From NCBI GenBank assembly GCA_947359465.1, contig OX375876.1, positions 124,987,444 through 125,051,443 on the forward strand: a DNA stretch of 64,000 nt, in the 5' to 3' direction. The notes under the pieces were generated by a model. That model worked only from the letters and a program-made list of their open reading frames with translations, was not told where the DNA came from and searched no databases. Made by a program: the position numbers and the translations under genes. Below are positions 21,216 to 31,939 of this stretch, one piece after another. The stretch's first letter is position 1, and each line of letters opens with the position of its first letter. The DNA comes from Metellina segmentata. Taxonomy: Eukaryota; Arthropoda; Arachnida; Araneae; Tetragnathidae.

Positions 21216-22375
21216 TTCTGTTTTGTTTATGCTTATGAGAATGTGAGGTGAGGAGCTCATGTTTTTCAACGGTCTTTGTATTGAAAGCAGAATAATTTAA
21301 TTAGGAAAAGTTAATTTGTCTTTAGGCGTATGGATGGTATGTAGTATCCGATACGTTACAACTTTCGAGCGATGTATTGCCAATTGTGGTAACCTTCCCG
21401 TTTTCACGCTTTTCTTAGTTTTTAGGCAACCCTAGATATTTTCTCCTGACGATAATAAACGGGTCTCATGATTGGTTAAGGAAGAAAATACGCTTTTCCA
21501 CTTTTATTTTTAATGTAGAACGGAATTAAAATTTAGACAGTCTTGAAATTGTTGGGTGCATATGAATTTTGCTCTTGATTTATAAAATCGACTTGTTTTA
21601 TTAATTTTCAAAATTTTTAGGATAAGTTTGGAAAGCAGATTGCGAGTTACAATTTTTTAAATTTGTCACTTTATTTCAATTTCAATTAAAATTTCGAAAT
21701 TTTTTTTTGATTAAATTTGATATTTGAAATTGCAGATTGGAATTTAGAATTTTTTTCCCCTTTTGGTTGCTCATTTCCCCTTAGTTGATTTGATATAGCA
21801 GTGGATAGTGTTATTAAACGTTAGAAAATGGTTTTTTTTTTTTTTTTTTTTTTTTTTGCAAACATGTAGTATCTTGATTGGGAAGAGGGTGAAATGTCTT
21901 TCATGTGAGAATGATATGATTTTAACATTGAGAAAGGATGCTGGTGATAGGTAGGAGTGGAAATGTAGAAAGATAGGACAAAAGTTAGGCAAAAGAAAGT
22001 ATAACAGGAGTAAGAAATTGGAGGGTAAATGGGTGTTTGGAGGACTTGAACGAGGGACGGATAAATGTTTTATGGTTGAGGTGAAAAATAGGAACCAGAA
22101 AGTTTTGGCTGAGGTAATTCAGAGCTGAATTTTGCAAGGAACTACAAAAATTTCTGACTATTGGAAGTCATATGCTGGTATCAATACCCGAAGGACAAAG
22201 AGTTCAAGGGTTATCGATTCGAGCATATGACTGTTAACCATAGTCGGAATTTCAAGGACCCGGCTATGAGGGTAAGTTTGATTTTTGTTTAGCTTTTGGT
22301 TATATTACAAACACTGGACTATGCTTGGGTGGGCACCCAATACGGTGACTTATACGCATGGAAGCCAACGGTGAA
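21216..22375. other. Intergenic sequence with poly(T) tract
   Basis: A T run of about 26 bases lies at 21831-21857. No coding frame, TIR or RNA-like structure is supported. Confidence 0.4.
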
Positions 22376-22378
22376 AGG

Positions 22379-22485
22379 TCCTCGCCGGCCCCGGAGGCGT
22401 ATTTAGAAACACTGGCGCTTCCAGCACAAACGGAAATACGTCATATACATAGATGCGCAGACGCGCCCGCGCAAGCAAACCCGCG
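22379..22485 (+). repeat. Left arm of a long-range inverted repeat
   Basis: CCTCGCCGGCCCCGGAGGCG followed by TATTTAGAAACACTGGCGCTT, CGGAAATACGTCAT and CATAGATGCGCAGACGCG recurs inverted at 29461-29566. The GC-rich sequence contrasts with its surroundings. It probably marks one end of a composite transposon covering 22.4-29.6 kb. Confidence 0.75.
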
Positions 22486-22499
22486 TTCCGGCATACGAC

Positions 22500-25290
22500 G
22501 CCACGCCGTTGACGAGTCATTTACTCATTTCACCGTGAACTGGTCTCGTGTACTTTTTATTTAATTCCAACTATTAGAATCTTTTCTTGGTGAAAAATAC
22601 AATCTACTTAACAATTGCAACATGTCCATGCACACATGTTAAAGAAATTACCATTTTATAGGGGTTTTGTGTTTACTTACACTGCCGTGTCAACATTATT
22701 CAGGCAGATGATTTTGACATGCTTTCATGTAACTTTCATTTAATTCTTTGTAATAAACTCCAAGTTATACAAAAGAAAGAACACAATAAAAGAAAGTTAT
22801 TAAAGCCAAAAAATTTTGGAAAAAAACAAAAAATAAAAGTTCTGGGTCTCATAAGTGTGTTCACCTTCATCAATGCATTTACACTGAGTACTTGTTTCAT
22901 GTGCTTTTTAATTAATTCTAACTTTATAAAATGTTTTCTGGGTGAAAAAGTGAAAGCATTTATGATTTCCAACCTGTCAATCCAAAGGGAATCAAGAAAT
23001 GATCACTTTTTAGAGTTTTGTGTTTGATTCTAATATGCTCTGTTACCATTGTCAAGGCAGGTGATTTTGACATGTTTCCATGAAATTTTCATTTAATTAT
23101 ATTAATATTCTCTTTCCAATACATAGAAAACAAAGAACATAATAAAACCAAGTTATTCATGCAAAAAATTGGGTAAAAAACAATAAATAAAAATTCTGGG
23201 TGTGAAAGTGTCTGTGCATCTTTGTCGAAGCATTTCACCGTGAACTTGTTTCATGCACTTTTTTAATAATTCAAAACATTAAATGTTTTTCTTGATCAAA
23301 AACACAAACTATTCGATAATTGCAAAGTATAAATATTAAAGGAATGAGGAAAGTAGTCGTTTTTAGAGGTTCTGTGTGTATTTTAAATTGGATGTGTTAA
23401 CATTATGAAGTCGCCTGCTTTTGACATGTTACCTTAAAACTTTATACTAATTCTATGTAATAAACTATTTACAAAATATATAGAAAAGAAAGAACATAAT
23501 AAAATCAACTTATTGATGCAAAAATATATTGGAAAAAGCAATTAATAAAAATACTAGGTCTTAATGTGTGTGTTCAGCTTTGTCGATGCATTTCACCGTG
23601 AACTTGTTTCATGTACTTTTTACATAATTCCAACTTTCTAACAGTTTTGTTTGTGAAAAACAGAAAGTATTTATCATTTGCAACCTATCCAAGCAAAAGA
23701 AATCAAGAAATTGGCACTTTTTTAATATTTTGTGTGTCTTTCTAACATGCTGTGTTAACATAATGAAGACAGCTCATTTTGAGATGTTTACATGAACCTT
23801 TGTGTTAATTCTAATTAATAAACTATTTCCAAGGTATATAAAACAAAGTATACAATAAAAGAGACTTACTGATGCAAAAATATTATGGATAAAAACATTT
23901 ATAAAAATTTGGGGTGTGAATGTGTCTGTTCAACTTTGTCGAAGCAGTTCACTGTGTAGTTTTTTCATGCAACTTTTGGTTATTTCCTACAATTAAACTT
24001 ATTTCTTGGTACATAATTCAAAGTAAACACAGATACAAATTTATAACTGCTAAAAAAAACATGAATGAAGCTTTTTTTTTTAATTGGCTCTGAAAGTACT
24101 TTGTTGATCTAGCTCACCATGAACATTTTGACACTCATCCTTTAGTGAAATTCAAGTGTTAATGTTTTTTCTTTGTAAAAAGGTGAAACTATTAATAAAA
24201 ACAAACTTTTCCATCCCAAAAGTAAAAAGAAGTAAGCATTTTTAGAGAAGTTGTGTGTGAAAATGAGCATGCAGCTTTGTGAAAGGGTTTCACTGTGAAC
24301 TTTTCCCACTCCTCTTTTAGTAAATTTGAATTACTAATGGTGTTTCTTGGTGAAAAAGTGAAAGTAATAATTAATTCGAACTTCTTAATATCAAAATAAA
24401 AAGAAGTAAGCATTTTTTAGAAAGACAACCTTTCTCCAAGCAAGCAAGTTCAACTTTGTCGAAGCAGTTCACTGTGTACGTGTGTAGTTTTTTCATGCAA
24501 CTTTTGGTTATTTCCTACAATATATTAAACTTATTTCTTGGTACATAATTCAAAGTAAACACAGATACAAATTTATAACTGCTAAAAGAAACATGAATGA
24601 AGCTTTTTTTTTTAATTGGCTCTGAAAGTACTTTGTTGATCTAGCTCACCATGAACATTTTGACACTCGTCCTTTAGTGAAATTCAAGTGTTAATGTTTT
24701 TTCTTTGTAAAAAAGTGAAACTATTAATAAAAACAAACTTTTCCATCCCAAAAGTAAAAAGAAGTAAGCATTTTTAGAGAAGTTGTGTGTGAAAATGGGT
24801 ATGCAGCTTTGTGAAAGGGTTTCACCGTGAACTTTTCCCACTCCTCTTTTAGTAAATTTGAATTACTAATGGTTTTTCTTGGTGAAAAAGTGAAAGTAAT
24901 AATTAATTCGAACTTCTTAATATCAAAATTAAAAAGAAGTAAGCATTTTTTAAAAAGATGTGTGAAAATGTGTGTGCAGCTTTTTCCAAGTATTTCACCG
25001 TGGACTTTTCATTCATCTTTTAGTAAATTAGAATTATTAATGTTTTTCTTGGTGAAAAAGTGAAAGCAATAAATAATACTAACTTTTTACTGCCAAAAGA
25101 AATAAGTGATTTTAAACATTTTGGCTCTATTAGTACTTTGCCGACAGAACTCGCCCTGAACTTCTTCACACTCATCTTTAAGTTAATTCCAACTGAAAAT
25201 GTTTTTTTTTTTGTGTGTGTGTGTGAAAAAGAGAAACGAATAATTTATTCATACTTTTTAATGCCCAAGTAAACAAGAAGTAAGATTAAT
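22500..25290 (+). repeat. Tandem array, ~355-bp units passing into ~175-bp units
   Basis: The phrase TTCACCGTGAACTTGTTTCATG and its variants recurs at about 22531, 22882, 23237, 23594, 23951, 24116, 24290, 24471, 24649, 24822, 24996 and 25152. Spacing is 351-357 bases in the first half and 156-181 in the second, so the long unit is about twice the short one. Each unit also contains TTTCTTGGTGAAAAAGTGAAA. Positions 23925-24440 recur almost unchanged at an offset of 528 bases (about three short units), a recent local amplification. All ORFs here are chance frames of the repeat. Confidence 0.88.
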
Positions 25291-25824
25291 GAAAAAAGTT
25301 GTGTGTACATGTGTAACCCAACTTCTCTCTTCAAATTTCAGATACACGTGTTTGTTTATATGGAGTTATGCTACACACACAGTTGTTCACCATTATGGCT
25401 TTATTTAATACATTTTTCATTTGCTAAAAGAAATGTAAACCCAACAATTATTAATTTTTAGATAAAACGGCCATTACACATCTCTCAATATCAATACGAG
25501 CGAGGGTCGTGTTTACTAGGGATGGGACGAAAATGAGTGATTCGTTCAATTGAATCGAATCTTTAAAATGAACGAATCGGTCAAACAACTCCTTTCAAAA
25601 TGAATCGAATCATCGATTCCCTAGTTTTCCTCATGTGCGTTTTTTTTCTTTTTCTTTTTTGTCTGTAGGGTTACTAGTTTCCATTGTATGGCTACTACAT
25701 TTTCAGGTTTAGCGGTAATCTTTTCATTGAAAAGTGGTTGAACAGGTTCTGAGGCACTTACAATGGACGCCAAAGCATATGATTGAGCATAAGAGTGTCT
25801 CCCCTATCGCCAATAGGAGCCAAT

Positions 25825-26105
25825 TGATTCGGTTCGTGAACGAAATGAACCGTGAACGAAATGACCCGTGAACGAAATGAACCGTGAACGAACAACTCTT
25901 TAGAGATTCGGCTCTTTGAACGACTCTTTGGGATTCGGCTCTTTGAACGACTCTTTGGGATTCGGATCTTTTACTGATTCGGCTCTTCGAACGACTCTTT
26001 GGGATTCGGTTCTTTTACTGATTCGGCTCTTTCAACGACTCTTCTGGGTTTCGACTCTTTGAACGACTCTTTTGGGTTTCGACTCTTTGAGTTACGGAAC
26101 ATTGA
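25825..26105 (+). repeat. Subterminal minisatellite of the hAT-type element
   Basis: First about three copies of a ~17-base unit (CGTGAACGAAATGAACC), then about seven copies of a 27-28-base unit (GGATTCGGCTCTTTGAACGA plus CTCTTT). The units are made of the GAATC/GAACGA words that also fill the TIR, suggesting expansion of transposase-binding sites (inference). Confidence 0.85.
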
Positions 26106-26109
26106 GAGT

Positions 26110-26780
26110 TTATTCGTTTGGTTTAGAATAAGATGAAAGTCTTTTTTTTTTTTTACATTGATTTTTTTCTTTTGTGTTTCTTTTTACAATTTCTTCACAA
26201 AATATGGAATTTAAAATTAGGTACCACTATTATTTCCAGAAATGAATTTTTCTTTTCGGAAACAAATATTGTTTTTCATAAACATAAACTTGAGTTCGTC
26301 AAATATCTTCTAATTTAATATTTTTAAAAAGAAAATTGATTAATTATTTTGAATTTATTTAAAGTAGTTTTGATGAAAATTTTGACAACGAAAATTTTTT
26401 CTTTCAACATTTTATTCATTTTCCTAGAAAAATTTCGTTATTGAAGCATTTCTGTATTTTACACCGTTTTATTTTTTAAAGCAATCAAATTACATTTTGC
26501 GCAATTATATTTTGAGGACATATATTTACTAGTTTGAAATTGTTTTCATTCGTATGAATCATCAAAAAATCACTCATTCTTGTGAGATTTTATATAAGTT
26601 GTTAGATTTTTTATTATGTTAGATAGACTTCGTTGCAATGATAATTAGTAGTTTACTTATAAGAAAACAACTTCAATCTACTTCACTGATATCTATACTA
26701 CTAAATATGTGACAAAGAAGAAAGTCATTATATAAATCAGCATGTTAACCTTTAATTTGAAATTAATACAGATGGATATA
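26110..26780. other. AT-rich interior of the hAT-type element
   Basis: No transposase-like frame can be recognised; A/T-rich sequence only. Confidence 0.4.
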
Positions 26781-26785
26781 AATAT

Positions 26786-26980
26786 CTGAGCTGTCACCCC
26801 ACTCTCCAAACTTTCACACCAACCCAACGTCTGGACTTTCGGCCACAACAGATTTAAGGTGGACCATCCGCCTCTACACCATACGCTTACAAACATCCAT
26901 GCCCCGACCCGGATTCGAACCAGGAACCTTTCGATCTAGAGGCTAATACCTTAACCACCAGACAGGTTGGTCGGCTTGGA
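26786..26980 (-). repeat. tRNA-derived SINE copy a (3'-truncated)
   Basis: On the minus strand: head ACCTGTCTGGTGGTTAAGG (A box) and GGTTCCTGGTTCGAATCCGG (B box), then the CATGGATGTTTGTAAGCG and GTGTAGAGGCGGATGGTCC body, ending at about GGGGTGACAGCTCAG. The 3' tail is missing. Confidence 0.8.
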
Positions 26981-27110
26981 TACAAATAAAGGAATCATAA
27001 AAAGAACTGTAAGAAAATTAATACAAGGTACATAAATAAGATAATTATAGAAAAAATAGTCAATGATTACTGCAATATAGAATTTCAAATTTAAAAATCC
27101 TACAACTTCA

Positions 27111-27312
27111 AGCCGACCAACCGGTCTGGTGGTTAAGGTGTTAGCCTCTAGATCAAAAGGTTCCTGGTTCGAATCCGGGTCGGGGCATGGATGTTTGTAA
27201 GCGTATGGTGTAGAGGCGGCTGGTGCACCTTAAATCTGTCATTGCTGCAAGTCCTCATGTTCGGTTGGTGTAAAAGTTTGGAAAGTGGAGTGCCAGCTCA
27301 GGTGTTATCTTC
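27111..27312 (+). repeat. tRNA-derived SINE copy b (3'-truncated)
   Basis: Begins GCCGACCAACCGGTCTGGTG with A box and the perfect B box GGTTCGAATCC, continues through GTGTAGAGGCGGCTGGTGC to CCAGCTCAGGTGTTATC. It is head-to-head with copy a across a 130-bp spacer. Confidence 0.8.
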
Positions 27313-27359
27313 AGCTGTTTTGTTTTGGGTTACATCTGCATAGCTCAATCCTTTTTTAA

Positions 27360-27650
27360 TTTTATTTTTGTGAGCAAAAGTGGTTTTATTTGTGCCACTG
27401 TGGAATAACTGTTATCCCCTCCAGGAGGCAACATGGTTCTTACCACAGCTACACCATCTAGGCACCGAACCTTTGTCGGTCTTGCATTCGTCGGATCTGT
27501 GTTCGAGTCCACAACGGACACATTTGGGCCGCATATGGCAATTATCCGAAGAGTGGTGGAGCCCTTGGCAGTTAAAACAATGTATGAGGCCGTTCTTCCT
27601 ACAAATTTCTCAACTTTAATGCTGAGGAAAAATAACATCCATTTTACAAA
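27360..27650 (-). pseudogene. Retrotransposon Gag-like (ORF1) zinc-knuckle fragment
   Basis: A minus-strand frame (different from the longest ORF at this place) encodes CFNCQGLHHSSDNC (C-x2-C-x4-H-x4-C), then CVRCGLEHRSDEC (C-x2-C-x3-H-x4-C) and a third CSCGKNH motif. Two or three successive zinc knuckles are characteristic of ORF1/Gag of Jockey/I-type non-LTR retrotransposons. The frame stops soon after, and no RT lies beside it, so it is a truncated relic nested in the hAT-type element. Confidence 0.75.
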
Positions 27651-27955
27651 GTCGACCAACCGGTATAGTGGCTAAGGTGCTGTTAGCCTCTAGATCGGAA
27701 GGTTCCTGGTTTGAATCCCGGTCCGGACATGGATGTTTGTAAGCGTATGGTGTAGAGGCTGTTGGTGCACCTTAAATCTGTCGTGGCCGAAAGTCCTCAC
27801 GTTGAGTTGATCTGGAAGTTTGGAGAGTGGGGTGCCAGCTCAGGTGTTGCCTCGTCATCTGACCGTTGTTAAAAATTACGAGGTGTTGTCCTCTGATCTT
27901 TCCCTTCAATACCCCGCTGTGTTGCTCTAGTACGACGTTAGTTAAAATTTTACCA
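27651..27955 (+). repeat. tRNA-derived SINE copy c (near full length)
   Basis: Head GTCGACCAACCGGTATAGTG, B box degraded to GGTTTGAATCC, complete body to GCTCTAGTACGACGTTAGTT and an ATTTTACCATTAC tail. It is tail-to-tail with copy d. Confidence 0.85.
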
Positions 27956-27966
27956 TTACTTATTGA

Positions 27967-28288
27967 TGGTAATGGTAATTTTAGTTAACGTCGTACTAGA
28001 GCAACACAACGGGCTATTGACGACGGTCCGGGATCAGTCCCTTAAGGGAAAGATCCGAGGACAACACCTCGTAATTTTTAACAACGGTCAGATGACGAAG
28101 CAACACCTGACCTGGCACCCCACTCTCCAAACTCCCACACCAACTCAACGTGAGGACTTTCGGCCACGACAGATTTAAGGTGCACCAACCGCCTCTACAC
28201 CATACGCATACAAACATCCATGCTCGGACTCGGATTCGAAACAGGAACCTTCCGAACTAGAGGCTAACACCTTAACCACTACACCTGT
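27967..28288 (-). repeat. tRNA-derived SINE copy d (near full length)
   Basis: Starts with the tail (TGGTAATGGTAATTTTAGTT) and ends with the head (B box changed to GTTTCGAATCC on the minus strand). With copy c it forms an inverted pair of about 640 bases with almost no spacer. Confidence 0.85.
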
Positions 28289-28573
28289 TCCATTACTTAT
28301 TTAAATATAAAAATAGACGAATTTTACCGGTTTTTTAAAATTAAGTATACACCTTCTAAATTTCGTGCCCTTTATCAATCGTAATTATGTAAATTAAAAA
28401 TTTGTACGTATTTAATGGTCTTTCCTGTACTTGGCGAACTTTTTATGCTGTATAAATTCGATTGAACAAATGTAGTTTATAGCACGAAAAGTTTGAACCT
28501 ATTAACTACTGCTGTATTTTATGAGTGAAATTTATTTTGTAACATTTTTTTTTATTCTTTCCATTTGAATAGT

Positions 28574-29064
28574 ATTGCACGATTTATATTATAGTCACTA
28601 GCTTTCTAAACTAGCTTACGGGATCCGAGTTCTGGCATTAGAAATAAATTTCTTATAGATTGATTCACATATACAAACAAAGCTTCTAATGTAAGAAAAA
28701 AATATTCATTATTTTTCTTTAGTTAAAAATACATTCTTCATTTTAAAATTAACCTCAGAAATGAAGAGTATAATAAACTGAGTTAAACATGATAAAAATC
28801 TTGAATAATTGAAGTAAAGTTTTTTTTGAATGTGTTTAATTCAGTTTATTATTATTTTTTTCATTTCTGAGATTAATTATAAAATGAGAGAGAGAAGAAT
28901 GTATTTTTTACTTTAGAAATAATGAATATTTCATAGATTGGAGGCTTTGTTTCTATATGTGAATAAAGCCATGAGTAATTAATTTCTAATGCAAGACTAA
29001 AAAATAGAACTCGGATCCTGTAAGCTAGAGGTTAGAAAGCTAACGGCTATAATATAAATCATGT
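28574..29064. mobile_element. Foldback/MITE element with ~230-bp inverted arms
   Basis: Nearly the whole segment is one imperfect palindrome: GATTTATATTATAG, CTAGCTTTCTAA, CGGGATCCGAGTTCT, TTCACATATA, ATTCATTATTT, AATACATTCTTC, CTCAGAAATGAA and AATAAACTGA on the left all recur inverted on the right. The turn lies near 28800-28830. No coding content. This arrangement defines foldback elements or a MITE with very long TIRs. Confidence 0.85.
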
Positions 29065-29460
29065 AATCTTTTCTAAAATTTGTGAGAATTTCACAGACAC
29101 ATCAGTAGAATGACAACAGAAAAATAGGATTTGTCTATAAATACATAGGATTAACAAAGAAAGCGCGACGAAAACGCCACACCAAGTCGAGTAATAAGTG
29201 TTTCTCAGAAAGAAAAAAAACCCCACGAAACAAGTTTTACAAACGCTCTCCCCCCCCCTCCAAGAAATAAATTCGGAGAAAAGCCGAGATAGTACGACAG
29301 TTCAACACCAGGTGGCGCTGCTTGTACCGGAAGTCCAAGTGAGTTGTTTCCGGTGAACGACTCTTTTGAACGAATCTTTCAACTGAGTCGATTCAAAAGA
29401 ATCGAATCTTTCAAAAGAATCGATTTGCCCATCCCTAGTGTTTACTGTTTAGGCTCGCTG

Positions 29461-29566
29461 TGTTTGCGTGAGCGGACGCGTCTGCGCATCTATGTAATGA
29501 CGTATTTCCGTTTTGTGCTGCAAGCACCAGGGTTTCTAAATACGCGCCCCGGAGGGGCGGCGAGGT
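29461..29566 (-). repeat. Right arm of the long-range inverted repeat
   Basis: Inverted copy of 22379-22485 (CGCGTCTGCGCATCTATG, ATGACGTATTTCCG, TTTCTAAATACGCGCCCCGG). It begins only about 15 bases beyond the hAT-type TSD, showing that the hAT-type element inserted next to this arm inside a larger element. Confidence 0.75.
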
Positions 29567-29964
29567 AGCCGGCAGGCAGGGATCGCGCGTTATACGCTGT
29601 GACTTATCTCCAAACAAATTTCTCCTGGTATACTGGTTTAAACGCATTGAAACCTTAAGCGCAATACGCTTTGACTTCTCTAAAAAAAATTTCCTCTTGT
29701 AAAGTCGTTACAATAAAAATATTTGTCTTGCTTTTCCATATATGGCTCTATAACCTGGAATATCCCCATTGAGTTGCTCACATAATGCTAATTGCTAGAA
29801 AAATTGTGGAAAAATATTTTTTCACACTTATGGATAGCAGATGAATTTTTAGATTTTTTTTTTCTCATCAAAAACCTTTGTGTGTGGATTATGATCACAG
29901 AAAAGAACTACCTTAAAAAATAAAGATTTCTTGTTTTGAATTTTCTATGCATTGCAAAGCTTCT

Positions 29965-30180
29965 AATTCAAAATTGATGAAAATCCGGACGTTTTAAAAA
30001 AAATTGCGGTTTTTTTTTTTATTAATTTTTTTTTTTAATTAAAAATTTTTTTTTTAGTGACAAAACTAGGATGAAATTGACGCAAAATTGCGTACATGTT
30101 CGGAGAAAACCAGACTGAAATATTAGAAAATTTTCAAGTGAAATTTATATTGCTTTTTTCTTAATTTTTAAACAAATTAT
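29965..30180 (+). repeat. Partial copy of the pogo/Tigger-like MITE
   Basis: AAAATCCGGACGTTTT, then ACGCAAAATTGCGTACATGTTCGGAGAAA and TTTTCAAGTGAAATTTATATTG parallel the element at 61826-62264 (AAATCCAGACATTTT, GCAAAATAACGGACATGTTCAGAGTAAA). TIRs are not preserved. Confidence 0.5.
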
Positions 30181-30218
30181 TATTATTATTTATGCACTGT
30201 ATGCAAAGGTTCACGTTG

Positions 30219-30270
30219 TATATGGCGGCCATCTTGGAATTGCTTACATCGGCCGCCATCTTGATTTGGC
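30219..30270. promoter_or_regulatory. Two YY1/Pho-like motifs (GCCGCCAT core)
   Basis: GGCGGCCATCTTGG at about 30222 and GGCCGCCATCTTGA at about 30251 match the CCGCCATNTT consensus of YY1. A third occurs at 15740 (GGCGGCCATCTTG). No transcription unit is recognised next to them. Confidence 0.35.
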
Positions 30271-30491
30271 GTAAACAATCGCTTTGGCGGTCTAACGTAT
30301 CGGATGCTACCACTCCACCGAAAACTATTCTTGCTTTACAAATGGCAGCCTTTTCCTATCAATCTTTAAAAATTTTTTCACAAATCAACTGAATTAAGGT
30401 TTATTGATCTATAATATATTGATGTTTCACTATAGGGTACATCAGTGAACCTTGTACCTGAGGAACCTTGTACAGCTATAAACCTGGTATA

Positions 30492-30524
30492 TAGGACAAT
30501 GTGTATACATTGTCCTATATAAAA
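30492..30524. repeat. Short near-perfect palindrome
   Basis: TATAGGACAATG at 30492 is followed, after TGTATA, by its inverse CATTGTCCTATA: 12-base arms with a 6-base centre. Confidence 0.9.
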
Positions 30525-30529
30525 TTACT

Positions 30530-31800
30530 AAATTCGGACATGATGCTCTATATAGTGTATACATACTTTGTGCACACCTAGATTTTGCAATATCATAAAT
30601 ATTTTTGTTGGATTTTATAAACTATTACTTAGATGCTAGACTAACAAAGGAAGGCAGAACTCTTGCTAGTTAGTAATAGCTGTTACTGGAACAATTATCT
30701 AATTTAATTTTGAGGACTTTCTTTTTGTAGAAAAAGAATAATCTAGGCTAAAAAACAACATTCTCACTTTATAAATTTTTTAATTTTGATCTTTAGATGT
30801 TTTTTTTTTAGTAAAAATAAAACTATAAGTATTTTTATTTGTACCACTATCTGAGTAGTTGAAATGAATGACGCAAAACTACACCACCATAAATAACCAA
30901 TATCGATGAGTACTTTAATTCAATCAAAGTTATATTAATGAAGTAGTATAAATTTTTTCCAACTTGTGTTTTTGATCGATAGAAATCGTGAACTAAGACA
31001 TTACGCACAAGGAAAGTTTTACTCGTACAAAAGGGAAGTACATCCAGCATTAAATAACAGGTATTTAACCTGTACTGTAGGCCTACAGTTAAGTCAGTAA
31101 ACACTACACTTAAGTCTTTGACAGTGAAAAAATTTCCCAATTTCTAGCATTATCAAAAAAGTACAGTTGTATAACAATTCTGCTATCACTATGGAAACTG
31201 TGATGCCGTTTATCAATCAATACACTTTTAACAACAATGATATTATCACATTAAAATAAAATAGAAAATTGATTGGGTAGCCAAAATTTAATAATTACAT
31301 GCAGCAGATACCAAATGCATGGAGGTCATATTAAATAGTAACTTACTCAGAAGTGAATAATTTCACAGTATAGAGCAACTGAAATCCTCTGAAAACCACC
31401 CTTTAAAGATAATTTTTTTTCTCCGCGTAGGCTGATTAGATATGCGTGTACATAAAGTGCTAGTTACCATTATGATTTGTAAAAAACGTTCTACCATAAG
31501 AGTTGAGATTCCACATAATACAAAAAATGTATAACTGCATTCGTGCGGACAACACATTTAATTCAAATAACATTTCTAATTAATTAAGATAAGTCCCTAC
31601 TGTTCATTTCAAATTATCTTTTTAACAAGTATCTAATTGTCATAGTTTCCTTCTTTCATCACATCAAAAAATCTATCTGTATCTGCTTCTCTTCAATTCC
31701 TGGATCTGGTGTTTTTCCGTTCTTCTAATCGGAAATAAATTGTAGCCCGAAGTCCTAACAAAACAAAACACAAAAATCCCCCCCCCGCAATGTTTTTAAA
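30530..31800. other. AT-rich intergenic sequence, nothing recognised
   Basis: Several frames of 60-100 codons are present but show neither domain content nor coding-like composition. Confidence 0.4.
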
Positions 31801-31816
31801 CTCATACTCTCGAAGC

Positions 31817-31935
31817 CAGGGTGAACCTCTACTCACTGATGTCAGATAAGCCACGCCACAGAGAAGTAGTATACAGAGGGTTCACTGAAGGCATGACGTA
31901 TAGCGCTCCAGTGGGGAAGCCAGACCCTAATTGTG
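31817..31935 (+). repeat. Dispersed repeat unit, copy 1
   Basis: CACAGAGAAGTAGTATACAG plus AGGGTTCACTG recurs inverted at about 33968-34005; further matches follow (AGCGCTCCAGTGGGGAAGCC versus GCGCCCTCAGCGGGGGAGCC). Confidence 0.65.
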
Positions 31936-31939
31936 GGCG

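Larger units (their letters stand above)
25517..29437. mobile_element. hAT-type element, ~3.9 kb, with 8-bp TSD, stuffed with other repeats
   Basis: Terminal TAGGGATGGG and CCCATCCCTA are inverted, and both sides carry the perfect 8-bp direct repeat GTGTTTAC (25509-25516 and 29438-29445). Subterminal regions on both sides are built of GAATCGATTC / GAACGACTCTTT-like motifs. Eight-base duplications and T/CAG-type ends fit hAT. No hAT transposase is visible inside; the interior holds SINE copies, a Gag-like fragment and a foldback repeat, so it is non-autonomous. Confidence 0.85.

Noticed and set aside
22500..25290. CRISPR array or protein-coding repeats
   Set aside because: Units are 175/355 bases long, diverged, lack uniform spacers and lie in a eukaryotic genome; ORFs inside follow the satellite.
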